Shown: positions 9,513 to 19,204, counted from the stretch's first letter. The stretch is 64,000 bases of DNA from Labrys wisconsinensis (GCF_030814995.1 NZ_JAUSVX010000026.1:34553-98552); one strand, 5' to 3'. The notes: generated by a model not told the origin, from the sequence alone. Translations and numbers: made by a program.

Positions 9513-10715
9513 TCATCCCTCCGCGGCGAGCCTGACGGGCATCGCCACCAGCATATCGCTGTGCTCGACGCCGCCGCCTCTGTTCTTGGCCCTGTACAGC
9601 GCCTGGTCGGCAAGCGACGTGAGCTCGTCCAGATCGGCCGAGGCGCGCCGGCAGACCGCGTAGCCGATGCTGGTCGAGATCCGGATTTCGTGACCGTGAA
9701 GGGAGAACGGCTCGGCGATCACGGCGCGGAGCCGGCGCGCCAGGTGGTCGGCCTCGTCGATGCTGCGCAGGTCCCGCTGGACGACGGCGAACTCGTCGCC
9801 GCCGAGCCGGGCCGCGATGTCGTGGGGTCGCAGACATTGCGTCAGCCGCATCGCGACCGCCTTCAGCAGAGCGTCACCGACGGGATGGCCGAAGACATCG
9901 TTCACCGGCTTGAAACCGTCGAGATCGAGGCAGTGGACGGCAAGGAGCTCGTGCCCGGCGCCGACGGCGACATGGCTCTCGAACCATTCCCGGAGCGCGA
10001 GCCGATTCGGCAGCGTCGTGAGGACATCGCGCCGGGCCAACGCTTCGAAGGTGAGGCGTCTGCCGACCTCGGCGCTGGTGACGCGATATCGTCCGAGAAG
10101 GCTCTGGCAGCCGCCCGCGAGAAGGGCCGCCGTCATCGCTGCGGTGATCCAGTAGATCGCGTCCCAGCGCGAGGCGGCCACGATGATCGACGGCGCGATC
10201 GCCATGACCATGCTCGGTATCGCGATCCGTGGCCGCAACCCCACGCCGGCTGCGACACCGGCGCCGTAGCCGACGAGAAGGCAGGTGGCCAGCATGTGGA
10301 AGCGTGGCGCATCGACCATGAAGAGACAGGCGGTCGAAGCCCCGAGCAGGACGGCGAATTGATAATAGGCGATCGCGAAGCGGCGCTCGAGGATGCCGGC
10401 GCGGCCGACATCGAGGGCGGGATCGCCGGCTTCCGCCGAACCGATCACCAGGACGAGGACGCGCGCAATGCCCGAGAACACACCGATGAGCGCGAAAAGC
10501 TCGAGCAGGCCACTGCCGGACGCGTGCCCCATGACGGCGAACGACAGGACATACCCGATCGACATGATCGTTGTCGGGATCAGTGTCGTGTAGAGGCTGC
10601 GCACCAGCTCGACATAGACCCCATCGCGCACCGTCTCCGTTCGAAATGGCATCTGGGGGGTCCGGATGAGCGCGGCGTTTTCTCGTCGCCCGTCCAGCTT
10701 GAGCGACGACCTCAT
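9513..10715 (-). CDS. Membrane-bound diguanylate cyclase (GGDEF)
   Basis: Makes cyclic di-GMP from two GTP. About six hydrophobic helices fill the N-terminal half (for example LLELFALIGVFSGIARVLVLVIG), an unassigned membrane sensor. The C-terminal GGDEF domain has the intact active site RLGGDEFAVV, the metal/substrate segment LDLDGFKPVNDVFGH, and an inhibitory I-site RxxD (RPHD) five residues before GGDEF. No EAL domain follows. The start at 10715 is preferred because AGGTGGG sits 7 bp upstream; a TTG six codons earlier is possible. It stands alone. Confidence 0.9.
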   Translation of the reverse strand: MRSSLKLDGRRENAALIRTPQMPFRTETVRDGVYVELVRSLYTTLIPTTIMSIGYVLSFAVMGHASGSGLLELFALIGVFSGIARVLVLVIGSAEAGDPALDVGRAGILERRFAIAYYQFAVLLGASTACLFMVDAPRFHMLATCLLVGYGAGVAAGVGLRPRIAIPSMVMAIAPSIIVAASRWDAIYWITAAMTAALLAGGCQSLLGRYRVTSAEVGRRLTFEALARRDVLTTLPNRLALREWFESHVAVGAGHELLAVHCLDLDGFKPVNDVFGHPVGDALLKAVAMRLTQCLRPHDIAARLGGDEFAVVQRDLRSIDEADHLARRLRAVIAEPFSLHGHEIRISTSIGYAVCRRASADLDELTSLADQALYRAKNRGGGVEHSDMLVAMPVRLAAEG

Positions 10716-10912
10716 GAATATCCCACCTAACAATGGGTTTTCTTCGCGATTTCTTTCCTGGCCGGGGTTAACGAGTGCTTAAGATCACCGATCCGCCTCG
10801 ACCTTGGCGACGCGCCTTCATCGCTGTGGAAGCCGTTCCGACCGATGGACGCGCCGAGTCACGGGCGCAGCCGCAAGCGCCCGCGGCGCCGAGGTCTTGC
10901 GGGTCCGTGGAC

Positions 10913-11326
10913 CTAGCCCGGCTCGGCCGGCGCGTCGATGATGCTGACATGCGCCGCCACCACCCGCCAGCCCTGCGGCGTGCGCATCCAGGTCTGCATC
11001 TGGCGGCCGACCTTGCCCGGCGCGCCGTCGCGATGGAACAGGGTCGAGGCGGTGGCGAAGTCGCGGCCATAGGTGGTGATGACGGTGCGCTCCAGCCGGC
11101 GCGCCAGCCCGGCCGGCGCGCGGGCGGCGCGGAAAGCGGCGATCGCCGCGTAGCCGTAGAGGTTCTCGCCCCCGCCATAGCGGATGGTGCGCGGGTCGCG
11201 CCAGAACAAGTCGTCCAGGGTGGCGACGTCGTTGGCGACGAGCGCCGCCTCGTAGCGGGCGAAAGCCGCCTCCACCTCGGCACGGACGGCGGGATCGTCG
11301 ATCGTCAGGCCGGGCTCGGCGCTCAT
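10913..11326 (-). CDS. HpxZ/AtzH-like (DUF3225) protein
   Basis: Small NTF2-fold protein of 137 residues. The segments [33 protein letters not shown] and [23 protein letters not shown] match the HpxZ family, found with amidases in oxalurate, allantoin and triazine breakdown. Here no amidase is next door; the neighbours are a Dabb protein, a GMC oxidoreductase and an SDR. Its ATG overlaps the stop of the upstream gene (ATGA), so the pair is translationally coupled. The biochemical role of HpxZ proteins is not settled, and I infer only membership of this operon. Confidence 0.75.
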   Translation of the reverse strand: MSAEPGLTIDDPAVRAEVEAAFARYEAALVANDVATLDDLFWRDPRTIRYGGGENLYGYAAIAAFRAARAPAGLARRLERTVITTYGRDFATASTLFHRDGAPGKVGRQMQTWMRTPQGWRVVAAHVSIIDAPAEPG

Positions 11327-11634
11327 GCCGGCGCGAAGTCCAGCACCAGGATGCCGTCGACCCCGCCCTCGGCCGCGCCGACCAGGGCCGCGCCGACCTT
11401 GCCGTGCTCGGGGTCGGCGAGGTAGCGGTCGCGCGCCGCGACGTCGGCGAAATCGACGGTGAAGCCGTGGGTGAAGCCGCGCGCCAGGCCCTCGGGGCTG
11501 ACATTGGCGCCGTCGGCGATGGCGGAGATGCCCGGGATGGCCGCCTTCAGGGCATGCAGGGCGGCGAAGATCGCGGCGATCTCGGCCGGCGGCACGTCGG
11601 GCCGGAAACGGACCAGGACGATGTGACGGATCAT
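11323..11634 (-). CDS. Dabb-domain (stress-responsive A/B barrel) protein
   Basis: A 103-residue dimeric alpha-beta barrel protein. The start [19 protein letters not shown], the central [23 protein letters not shown] and the C-terminal GILVLDF are the family pattern. Members bind or transform small metabolites, or have unknown roles. The open frame extends upstream, but the family begins at this Met. It overlaps the HpxZ-like gene by 4 bp and follows the GMC gene after an 87-bp gap that carries a hairpin. Confidence 0.85.
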   Translation of the reverse strand: MIRHIVLVRFRPDVPPAEIAAIFAALHALKAAIPGISAIADGANVSPEGLARGFTHGFTVDFADVAARDRYLADPEHGKVGAALVGAAEGGVDGILVLDFAPA

Positions 11635-11650
11635 GCCGCTCTCCCCCTCG

Positions 11651-11696
11651 GCAGAATGTCCGAACGCCGCCCGCAGGGCGCGTGCGGACATTCTGC
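11651..11696 (-). repeat. 12-bp inverted repeat inside the GMC-Dabb operon
   Basis: GCAGAATGTCCG (11651-11662) and its exact inverse at 11685-11696 flank a 22-nt GC-rich loop, between the GMC oxidoreductase stop and the Dabb start. It may be a processing or attenuation hairpin separating expression of the enzyme genes from the two small downstream genes. Confidence 0.55.
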
Positions 11697-11721
11697 ATGA
11701 TTCTCAAAGTCTTGGCAGAGT

Positions 11722-13368
11722 TCAGCGGGCCGGTACAGGGTCCCGATCCGCGAAGCTCCGCCCAGGCAGGTTGGCCGCCGGCAGCGGCGGCTTGCCGGCG
11801 ACGATATCAGACGCCTTCTCGCCGATCATGATGGTCGGCGCGTTGGTGTTGGACGAATTGACGCGGGGCATGATCGACGAATCGCAGACCCTCAGGCCCT
11901 CCAGGCCGTGCACCTTCAGGTCGGGCGCCACCACCGCCATGGCGTCCGTGCCCATCTTGCAGGTGCCGGCGGGGTGGTGGTCGGTCTTGCACGTGGCGAA
12001 GGCATAGTCGGCGAGCTCCTGCTCGCTTGCCTTGCCGGGCCCCGGCATGCGCTCGGCCAGGATGAAGGGCCCCAGCGCCTTCTGGCGCATGATCTCGCGG
12101 CCGATCCTCAGGCCCTCGATCGATAGGGCGCGGTCGCGCGGGTCGGCCCAGTAGTTCGGGTCGATCAGGGGGTGGTCGGCCGGATCGGCCGATTTCAGCC
12201 GCACGGTGCCGCGCGAGCGTGGGCGGAGATAGGCGGTGTTGAGCGTCACCCCGGCGTTCTTGAGCCGCGCCACGCCCGCCTCGATGCCGGAGCCCAGGCC
12301 GAGATGGAACTGGATGTCGGGGTTGGGATCGTTGCGGTCGGCATGCCAGAAGCCGCCGGTCTCGAACAGGGTCGAGGCCACGGGCCCCTTCCGGAACAGG
12401 ATGTACTGCGTGCCGGCCCAGAGCGTGCGGTGCAGCCTGGCGACATTGTCATAGGTGTGGTCGCCGGTGCATTCGCAGATGACGTAGAGGTCGAGATGGT
12501 CCTGCAGGTTGGCGCCGACGCCCGGCAGGTCGTGCACGACCGGCACGCCGGCCGCGCTGAGATGGTCGGCCGGCCCGATGCCGGAGAGCTGCAGCAGCCG
12601 CGGCGAACCGATGGCGCCCGAGGTCACCAGCACCTCGCGCTCGCAGCGGATCGTCGTCTTGCCCGTGCCCTCGGCGATCTCGACGCCGACCGCCCGGCCA
12701 TGCTCGACGAGGATGCGCAGCACCGCGGCGCCGGTGCGCACCGTGAGGTTCTTGCGATCGCGGATCGGCCGGAGATAGCCGACCGCCGCCGAGCTGCGCC
12801 GGGCATCGCGCACCGTCACCTGGTAATGGCCGATGCCGGCCTGGCGGGCGCCGTTGAAATCGGGATTGTAGGGGATGCCGTATTCCTGCGCCGCGCGGAT
12901 GAAGGCTTCGTTGATCGGCAGCGGGTTGACCGGCACCGAGACGCCGATCGGCCCGCCCGAGGCGTGATAGGCGTCGGCAAAGCGCTGGTTGTCCTCGGCT
13001 CGCCGGAAATAGGGCAGCACGTCGGCATAGGACCAGCCGGGGCAACCCTCCTCATAGGCCCATGCGTCGTAATCGGCCGGATTGCCGCGGGTGTAGAGCT
13101 GGGCGTTGATCGAGGAGCCGCCGCCGATCACCTTGGCCTGGGTGTAGCGCATCACGCGGCCGCCGAGGTGCTGCTGCGGCACGGTCGACCAGCCCCAGCT
13201 GGCAATGCCCTTGGTCATCTTGGCGAAGCCCGCCGGCATGTGGAACAGCGGGTGGCGGTCGCTGCCGCCGGCCTCCAGCAGCAGGACGGAGACGGAGGGG
13301 TCCTCGCTCAGCCGCGCCGCCAGGGCGCAGCCCGCCGGCCCGCCGCCGGTGATGATGTAGTCGACCAT
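11722..13368 (-). CDS. GMC-family FAD oxidoreductase (choline/alcohol dehydrogenase-like)
   Basis: Flavoprotein oxidoreductase of 548 residues that oxidises an alcohol or aldose. An N-terminal FAD-binding motif [19 protein letters not shown] and the GMC signatures [16 protein letters not shown] and [16 protein letters not shown] are clear. The C-terminal catalytic stretch [12 protein letters not shown] (His, near residue 465) and [18 protein letters not shown] supply the active-site residues. The nearest known group is choline-dehydrogenase-like enzymes of unknown substrate. It is second in an operon, 9 bp after an SDR gene. Confidence 0.9.
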   Translation of the reverse strand: MVDYIITGGGPAGCALAARLSEDPSVSVLLLEAGGSDRHPLFHMPAGFAKMTKGIASWGWSTVPQQHLGGRVMRYTQAKVIGGGSSINAQLYTRGNPADYDAWAYEEGCPGWSYADVLPYFRRAEDNQRFADAYHASGGPIGVSVPVNPLPINEAFIRAAQEYGIPYNPDFNGARQAGIGHYQVTVRDARRSSAAVGYLRPIRDRKNLTVRTGAAVLRILVEHGRAVGVEIAEGTGKTTIRCEREVLVTSGAIGSPRLLQLSGIGPADHLSAAGVPVVHDLPGVGANLQDHLDLYVICECTGDHTYDNVARLHRTLWAGTQYILFRKGPVASTLFETGGFWHADRNDPNPDIQFHLGLGSGIEAGVARLKNAGVTLNTAYLRPRSRGTVRLKSADPADHPLIDPNYWADPRDRALSIEGLRIGREIMRQKALGPFILAERMPGPGKASEQELADYAFATCKTDHHPAGTCKMGTDAMAVVAPDLKVHGLEGLRVCDSSIMPRVNSSNTNAPTIMIGEKASDIVAGKPPLPAANLPGRSFADRDPVPAR

Positions 13369-13377
13369 GAACCTTCC

Positions 13378-14139
13378 CTACAGTCTGGCTATCGACAGCC
13401 CGCCGTCGCAGGCGATCACCGAGCCGGTGGCGAAGCCGAAGGCGCCCGAGGCGAGCCCGGCGACGGCGCGGCCGACGTCGTCCCCCTCGCCCCAGCGCAT
13501 CGCCGGCACCAGCCCCCCGGCGAGGCGCGCATCGTACCTGGCGGCGACGCCGGCGGTCATATCGGTGCGGATCACGCCGGGCCGGACCTCGAACACGCCG
13601 ATGCCGTCGGCGGCGAGGCGCACCGCCAGGTTCTTGGCCCACATCGCCAGCGCCGCCTTGGAGACGCAATAGTCGGCCCGCTCCGGCGAGGCCAGCTCGG
13701 CGCTGACCGAGGTGACGAAGACGATGGTGCGGCCGCTGCCCGGGGCCGCGAGCATCGCCCGCGCCGCCGCCTGGCTGAGGAAGGCGGCGCCGCGAAGATT
13801 GACGCCGAGCACGGTGTCGAAGCTCGCCGGCGCGAGGTCGAGCATGTCGCCGCGCACCGGCGTGCCGATGCCGGCATTGGAGACGAAGCAGTCGAGCCGG
13901 CCGAAGCGGGCGGTCACGGCGTCGATCAGGCGGGCATGGGTGTCGAGCGCCGCGACGTCGTGGCGGACGAACAGGGCCGCGGCCCCCGCCGCCTCGAACG
14001 CGGCCTGCGCCTCGAGGCCCGCCGCGTCCTCGACGATGTCGGTGAAGGCGATGTCGTGGCCGGCCTCGGCCAGCGCGAGCCCGATCGCCCGCCCGATGCC
14101 GCGCCGCGCGCCGGTGACCAGGGCGACAGGGCGGGTCAT
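13378..14139 (-). CDS. SDR-family oxidoreductase (3-ketoacyl-ACP reductase-like)
   Basis: Short-chain dehydrogenase of 253 residues with TGARRGIG near the N-terminus, SNAGIG instead of the common NNAG, the catalytic Ser in VTSVSA, and YCVSKAA as YxxxK. The C-terminus SVIACDGGLSI is typical. Relatives are annotated as 3-ketoacyl-ACP reductase but act in sugar or secondary metabolism. It is first gene of the SDR-GMC-Dabb-HpxZ-like operon and probably handles the product or precursor of the GMC enzyme. Substrate unknown. Confidence 0.85.
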   Translation of the reverse strand: MTRPVALVTGARRGIGRAIGLALAEAGHDIAFTDIVEDAAGLEAQAAFEAAGAAALFVRHDVAALDTHARLIDAVTARFGRLDCFVSNAGIGTPVRGDMLDLAPASFDTVLGVNLRGAAFLSQAAARAMLAAPGSGRTIVFVTSVSAELASPERADYCVSKAALAMWAKNLAVRLAADGIGVFEVRPGVIRTDMTAGVAARYDARLAGGLVPAMRWGEGDDVGRAVAGLASGAFGFATGSVIACDGGLSIARL

Positions 14140-14213
14140 GGGAGGCTCCGAAGCAACAGCTCAACCTGGTCAGGCGAGACACGACAGTGCCGGACAGAAC
14201 GCGACGCCGTTGT

Positions 14214-14362
14214 CTCCCCTCCCCCTTGCGGGGAGGGGTAAGGGGTGGGGGTCGTGCAGGATGGGGTGAAGCGACCTGCCAAGCGCGCTCGTGATCGACC
14301 GTCCCGTTCCAGTCTGATCCACCCCCACCCCGATCCCCTCCCCGCAAGGGGGAGGGGATCGG
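14214..14362. repeat. Inverted pair of CCCTCCCC...GGGGAGGG palindromic repeats
   Basis: Copy 1 (about 14214-14251) contains CCCCTCCCCCTTGCGGGGAG and runs on into AAGGGGTGGGGGT. Copy 2 (about 14321-14362) is the same unit in opposite orientation, with CTCCCCGCAAGGGGGAGGGG. Each forms a strong hairpin by itself and the two together form a larger one. Further copies lie at 15984-16150. They fill the 295-bp gap before the second GMC gene; I see no gene or promoter there. Confidence 0.75.
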
Positions 14363-14434
14363 CTGGCGTCGGGGTAGGAACGGCAACCGTCTCGCATCCA
14401 ACGGTCACGTCCCGCCTCTCTCGCCGCTCCCCCC

Positions 14435-15919
14435 TCACCGCGCCAGCTCCGTCTCGCGGATATGCGCCGCCGTGCGCAGCGCCATCGCTGCGACCGTCAG
14501 CGACGGATTGACCGCGGCCGAGGTCACCAGGGTCGAGGCGTCGGCGACGAACAGGTTCCGGTGGTCGAAGGAGCGCCCGAACGGGTCGAGCGGCGCCGTC
14601 TTCGGGTCGGTGCCGATGCGGATCGTGCCGCACTGGTGCGAGGGCGTTCGCCGGTCGAAGAGATGGCTGAGCACGATGGGGAAGCCGGCTTCCCGGAGGC
14701 TGGCCTTCATGCGCGCCTTCAGCCCGCGATGGGCGGTCATGTTGGAGCGCCGCCAGTCGAGCACGATGCGCCGGCCGTCGACGCGCACCCGGCTTTTCGG
14801 GTCGGGCAGGTCCTCCGACATGATCAGGAAGTCGACCGTGCGGCGGCTGAGCGCCTGCAGCGCCCGCTCCGGCGCCCATTTGAGGTCCGCCTTCAGGATC
14901 GCGCCGGAGACCCGGCCGAGCAGCTGGACATTGCCGAGCGGCGGCCCGCATGTCGCGTCGCCGAAGTAGAAATCGTTGAGGCCGAAGGTCTTCTGGTAGA
15001 CGCTGTCATTGGTGAAGCGCGGATCGACCGCCAGCATGGCGGTGAGGTTGTGGTTCATGAAGTGGCGGCCGATGAGGTCGGAGGCGTTGCCGACGCCGGA
15101 GGCCAGCATCAGCGCCGCCGAGCGCACGGCGCCGGCCGCCAGCACCACGATCCCGGCCGAGACGCGGCGGACCTCGCCGTCCTGCTCGTAGTCCACCGCC
15201 TCGATGCGCCGGCCGTCGGCGGAGGCGATGAGGCGCGTCGCCTCGGCGCCGCTCTCGATGCGGACATTGTCGTAGGCGAGCGCCGGGATCAGGGCGCAGG
15301 TCTCCGCGTCCATCTTGCCGCTGCGCGCATCGGGAAAGGCATCCCAGGGCGTGCGCCCGTAGCGGCTCCATTGCTCGATGTCGACGCCGAGCGGCAGCGA
15401 GAAGGGATTGAGGCCGATGCGCTTGAGCCGGTCGCGGACCGCGGCGATGGCCGGCTCGTCCGGCACCGGCGCAAAGGCATAGGGGCCGCCATGCGCCGGC
15501 TCGGTCGGGTCCTCGCCGAGCCGGCCGCGCACCTGGTAGAGCTGTTCGGCCGCATCGTACCAGGACGCGAGCTCGGCGTAGCGGAACGGCCAGGGCGGCG
15601 TGTCGCCGTCGGCATGGGCGAGGCCGTCGAAGTCGGCGGCGCGATAGCGCGTCAGCACCGCGCCGTAGAACTTGGAATTGCCGCCATGGTAATAGTAGTT
15701 GCCTGGATTGAACGGCCGCCCGGCGCTGTCGAACCAGCTCTCCCGCGGCCGGAAGAAGCCGCGCTGGAAGATCGCCCGCGCATCGCGGTTCTCCGGCCGG
15801 ACGGGGAGCTGGTGCCCCTTCTCCAGGATCAGGATCGATGCTCCGCTCGGCGCCAGCGCATAGGCCAGCGTCGCCCCGCCCATGCCCGAGCCGATGATGA
15901 GGATGTCGGGGGTGGTCAT
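14435..15919 (-). CDS. GMC-family oxidoreductase, gluconate/glucoside dehydrogenase-like
   Basis: FAD oxidoreductase of 494 residues. The FAD motif ILIIGSGMGGATLAYAL lies at the very N-terminus, and the HGGNSKFYGAVLTRYR and VLAAGAVRSAALML segments fit the GMC fold. The C-terminal catalytic region has SHQCGTIRIGTDP, with a His-Gln-Cys-Gly arrangement, and NPSLTVAAMALRTAAHI. This branch is shorter and more divergent than choline-type GMC enzymes. The start at 15919 is placed at the FAD motif; the frame is open upstream but that part runs through repeats. It stands apart from the neighbouring operons, between two clusters of palindromic repeats. Confidence 0.85.
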   Translation of the reverse strand: MTTPDILIIGSGMGGATLAYALAPSGASILILEKGHQLPVRPENRDARAIFQRGFFRPRESWFDSAGRPFNPGNYYYHGGNSKFYGAVLTRYRAADFDGLAHADGDTPPWPFRYAELASWYDAAEQLYQVRGRLGEDPTEPAHGGPYAFAPVPDEPAIAAVRDRLKRIGLNPFSLPLGVDIEQWSRYGRTPWDAFPDARSGKMDAETCALIPALAYDNVRIESGAEATRLIASADGRRIEAVDYEQDGEVRRVSAGIVVLAAGAVRSAALMLASGVGNASDLIGRHFMNHNLTAMLAVDPRFTNDSVYQKTFGLNDFYFGDATCGPPLGNVQLLGRVSGAILKADLKWAPERALQALSRRTVDFLIMSEDLPDPKSRVRVDGRRIVLDWRRSNMTAHRGLKARMKASLREAGFPIVLSHLFDRRTPSHQCGTIRIGTDPKTAPLDPFGRSFDHRNLFVADASTLVTSAAVNPSLTVAAMALRTAAHIRETELAR

Positions 15920-15983
15920 CGGGGCGAGGAAAACGGGTCGGGCGAGATGGAACCGCGAAGGACGAGGCGCGACGCCCGCGTCC

Positions 15984-16150
15984 TCCCTCCCCCAAGCAAG
16001 TCGGATGTTTTCGACTTGCCATATTGATGGTCGATCTCGGGAACACCCGAGATCGACGGGGAGGGATAAAGGGTGGGGGTCGATGTCATAGGGCGCGCCA
16101 TGTCCTGATGGACCCCCGCCCCTAGCCCCTTCCCACAAGGGGGAGGGGAA
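15984..16150. repeat. Composite palindromic repeat with two hairpins replacing the loop
   Basis: CCTCCCCC (from about 15985) and GGGGAGGG with the tail GGGTGGGGGT (16058-16080) match the arms of the 14.2-kb repeat, but the short TTGC loop is replaced by about 65 bp. That insert holds two perfect hairpins: GCAAGTCG/CGACTTGC at 15996-16019 and a 12-bp stem GTCGATCTCGGG/CCCGAGATCGAC at 16030-16057. A normal inverted copy follows at about 16111-16150. This explains most of the 270-bp gap. Confidence 0.7.
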
Positions 16151-16189
16151 AAGCCGGCGTCGCGCTTCGTCAAGACGTCCCCCTCCCCC

Positions 16190-17302
16190 TCACAGCCGCT
16201 TGCCCGTCTGCGGGTCGAACACCACGGCCTTGTCGAGGTTGAAGGCGAAGGGGATGGTCTCGCCGGCTTTCACATCGGCGTCGGAGCGCATGCGGGCCGT
16301 CACCTCCTTGCCGCCGATATGGGTGACCACGAACGTGTCGGAGCCCGCCGGCTCGACGATCTCGACCTTGGCGTCGACCACCTCGATCGCCTTGGAATGG
16401 CGGTCGGCGCCGTCGCGGTCGGTGATCGCCTCGGGGCGGATGCCGAGGATCAGCTCGCGGCCGTCGGCCAGCGGCTCGGCCGCGATCGAGCCGGGCACGC
16501 CGAGGGTGATGCCGCCGCCGGAGCCGTTGACCAGCTTCAGCACCTTGCGGCCGTTCTCCTCGCCCGTCGTCGCCTTGATCAGGTTCATCGCCGGCGAGCC
16601 CATGAAGTCGGCGACGAACAGGTTCGCCGGCTTGTTGTAGATCTCCGACGGCGTGCCGACCTGCTGCAGCTCGCCGTCCTTCAGCACCGCGATCTTGGTC
16701 GCCAGCGTCATCGCCTCGATCTGGTCGTGGGTGACGTAGACGATGGTGGTGCCGGTCGTGGCGTGCAGGCGCTTGATCTCGACGCGCATGTCGACGCGCA
16801 GCTTGGCGTCGAGGTTGGACAGGGGCTCGTCGAACAGGAACAGCTTGGGGTTGCGCACCAGCGCCCGGCCCATGGCGACGCGCTGGCGCTGGCCGCCGGA
16901 GAGCTGCGAGGGCTTGCGGTTGAGGAGGTGGCCGATCTGCAGCGTCTTGGCGACGCTGTCGATCGCCTTCTGGCGCTCCTCCTTCGGCACGCCGCGCATC
17001 TCCATGCCGAAGGCGATATTCCCCGCCACCGTCATGTTGGGGTAGAGCGCATAGCTCTGGAACACCATGGCGATGTCGCGCTTGGAGGGGTGCAGGGTGT
17101 TGATCGCCTGGCCGTCGACGCGAATCTCGCCGTCCGAGATGGTTTCCAGCCCGGCGATGGTGTTGAGCAGCGTGGACTTGCCGCAGCCGGAGGGGCCGAC
17201 CAGCACCAGGAAGCCGCCCTTGTCGAGGTCGATATCGATCCCCCTGAGGATCTCGACCGAGCCGAAGCGCTTCTTGAGATTGTCGATTTCCAGGAACGCC
17301 AT
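16190..17302 (-). CDS. ABC transporter ATP-binding protein, UgpC/MalK (glucose-type) family
   Basis: ATPase subunit of the glucose/mannose-type importer, 370 residues. Walker [27 protein letters not shown] and [16 protein letters not shown] are intact. The C-terminal regulatory domain is complete (GIRPEAITD; ending VVFDPQTGKRL). It is the last gene of the transporter set, 4 bp after the MalG-type permease. In alphaproteobacteria such ATPases sometimes serve several importers. Confidence 0.92.
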   Translation of the reverse strand: MAFLEIDNLKKRFGSVEILRGIDIDLDKGGFLVLVGPSGCGKSTLLNTIAGLETISDGEIRVDGQAINTLHPSKRDIAMVFQSYALYPNMTVAGNIAFGMEMRGVPKEERQKAIDSVAKTLQIGHLLNRKPSQLSGGQRQRVAMGRALVRNPKLFLFDEPLSNLDAKLRVDMRVEIKRLHATTGTTIVYVTHDQIEAMTLATKIAVLKDGELQQVGTPSEIYNKPANLFVADFMGSPAMNLIKATTGEENGRKVLKLVNGSGGGITLGVPGSIAAEPLADGRELILGIRPEAITDRDGADRHSKAIEVVDAKVEIVEPAGSDTFVVTHIGGKEVTARMRSDADVKAGETIPFAFNLDKAVVFDPQTGKRL

Positions 17303-17306
17303 GGCT

Positions 17307-18257
17307 CTATCCTTTGACGGCGCCGGCCATCAGCCCGCGCACGAAATAGCGCCCGGCGACGACATAGACGATGAGGGTGGGAAGGCCCGCGATCATCGCG
17401 GCGGCCATGTTGACATTGTATTCGATCACGCCGGTCGAGGTGTTGACGATGTTGCTCAGCGCCACCGTGATCGGGCTGACGGCCTCCTCGCCCGCATAGG
17501 CGGAGGCGAAGAGGAAGTCGTTCCAGATATTGGTGAACTGATAGATCACCGTCACGACGATGATCGGCAGCGAGCTGGGCAGGATGATGCGCGAGAATAT
17601 CTTCCAGAAGCTGGCGCCGTCGATCATCGCCGCCTTGATCAGTTCGTTCGGGAAAGCCTCGTAATAGTTGCGGAAGAACAGGGTGGTGAAGCCGAGGCCA
17701 TAGATGACGTGGACGAACACCAGCTTGAAGGTCGAGTTGGTGAGGCCGATGCTGAAGTGCAGGACGTGCTCGGCGAGCCAGCGGTCGAGCTGGCTGAGCA
17801 GGTTGAAGATGCTGCTGACCGGCAGCAGCACGGCCTGGAACGGAATGAAGCAGGCGAACAGCATCATGCCGAACACGAGCTTGTGGCCGCGGAAGCGCCA
17901 TTTGGTCAGGACGTAGCCGTTGATCGCCCCCAGGGCCGTGGAGATCGCCACCGCCGGGATGACCATCTTCAGCGAGTTCCAGAAATGGCTGGCGACCCCG
18001 CTCGTGCAGGCATCGCCGTCGCAGGTGCCGCCCCAGGCCTTGATCCAGGGCACGATGGTCGGCGAGCGCGGCAGCGCCAGCATGGTGCCGCCCTGGATCT
18101 CGTCCATGGTCTTGAACGAGGTGACGAGCATGACGAACAGCGGCACGAGATAGACGAAGGCGAAGAGCGCCAGCAGGCCATAGATGAAAATCTTGGTGCC
18201 GAGGCTGTGGCCGCCGGGCGAGGCCGGCTCGCGAACCGGCGCGGTGGTGGCGGTCAT
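17307..18257 (-). CDS. ABC transporter permease, MalG type (glucose/mannose importer)
   Basis: Inner-membrane permease of 316 residues with a long periplasmic loop (KAWGGTCDGDACTSGVASHFWNSLKMVIPAVA) that is characteristic of GtsC-like glucose permeases. The EAA loop is KAAMIDGASFWKIFSRIILPSS, and the end GLMAGAVKG is standard. Its start codon overlaps the stop of the upstream permease (ATGA at 18254-18257). The longer in-frame reading upstream is an overlap artefact. Confidence 0.9.
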   Translation of the reverse strand: MTATTAPVREPASPGGHSLGTKIFIYGLLALFAFVYLVPLFVMLVTSFKTMDEIQGGTMLALPRSPTIVPWIKAWGGTCDGDACTSGVASHFWNSLKMVIPAVAISTALGAINGYVLTKWRFRGHKLVFGMMLFACFIPFQAVLLPVSSIFNLLSQLDRWLAEHVLHFSIGLTNSTFKLVFVHVIYGLGFTTLFFRNYYEAFPNELIKAAMIDGASFWKIFSRIILPSSLPIIVVTVIYQFTNIWNDFLFASAYAGEEAVSPITVALSNIVNTSTGVIEYNVNMAAAMIAGLPTLIVYVVAGRYFVRGLMAGAVKG

Positions 18258-19204
18258 CGGCCCTTCTCCCTCAGTTCGGAATAGAGATAGGGTACGACGA
18301 TGGCGCTGATGCCCATCAGCATGATCACGGCGCTGGCCGAGCCAATGGCCATCTGGTTGCGCTTGAAGGTGTACTCGTACATGAAGACCGACGGCAGCCA
18401 GGACGAGGTGCCGGGCCCGCCGAAGGTCAGGGCGACCACGAGGTCGTAGGATTTGATCGCCATATGGGCGAGCACGATGAAGGCGGAGAGGAAGATCGGC
18501 TTGAGCTGCGGAATGACGATGCGCCGGTAGAGCTGGACCGTGGAAGCCCCGTCGATCTGGGCCGCCTTCAGCATTTCCCCGTCGATGCCGCGCAGGCCCG
18601 CCAGGAACATGGCCATAATGAAGCCGGAGGCTTGCCAGACGCCGGCGATCACCACGCAGTAGATCGCCATGCTGTTGTCCTTGATCCAGTTGAAGTGGAA
18701 GCTCTCCCAGCCCCAGGCATGCATGGTTTTCTCCAGGCCGAGGCCGGGATCGAGGAACCACTTCCAGGCGACGCCGGTGACGATGAAGGACAACGCCATC
18801 GGATAGAGATAGATCGGCCGCAGGATGCCCTCGCCGCGGATCTTCTGGTCGAGCAGGATGGCGAGCAGCAGGCCGAGGGCCAGGCACAGGCCGATATAGA
18901 GCACCGCGAAGATGCCCATGTTGGTGATGGCGGTGTACCAGGTCGAAGGCGGATCGGTGTCGAAGGTCCAGCGCCAGAGCTTCTGGTAGGCGCCGGTGCC
19001 GACGAAATTGCTCGACACGAAGGTCTTGGAATCGGTGAAGGACAGGTACACCGTCCAGACGATGAAGCCGTAGACGAAGACGAGGATGGCCACGAAGCTC
19101 GGCGCCAGCACGATCTTGGGCAGGGCGTCCTGCAATCGCCCGCGCAGGCTCTCGCGTGGCCGCGCCCGCTCGCGCGTCACCGTCCCGGTGGTGGCCAAGG
19201 TCAT
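18254..19204 (-). CDS. ABC transporter permease, MalF type (glucose/mannose importer)
   Basis: Inner-membrane permease of 316 residues with six helices. The EAA loop is KAAQIDGASTVQLYRRIVIPQL. The segments NMGIFAVLYIGLCLALGLLLAILLDQKIRGEGILR and MALSFIVTGVAWKWFLDPGLG fit the glucose/mannose GtsB-like group. It overlaps the next permease by 4 bp. It is separated from its binding-protein gene by 201 bp that hold an inverted repeat pair. Confidence 0.9.
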   Translation of the reverse strand: MTLATTGTVTRERARPRESLRGRLQDALPKIVLAPSFVAILVFVYGFIVWTVYLSFTDSKTFVSSNFVGTGAYQKLWRWTFDTDPPSTWYTAITNMGIFAVLYIGLCLALGLLLAILLDQKIRGEGILRPIYLYPMALSFIVTGVAWKWFLDPGLGLEKTMHAWGWESFHFNWIKDNSMAIYCVVIAGVWQASGFIMAMFLAGLRGIDGEMLKAAQIDGASTVQLYRRIVIPQLKPIFLSAFIVLAHMAIKSYDLVVALTFGGPGTSSWLPSVFMYEYTFKRNQMAIGSASAVIMLMGISAIVVPYLYSELREKGR

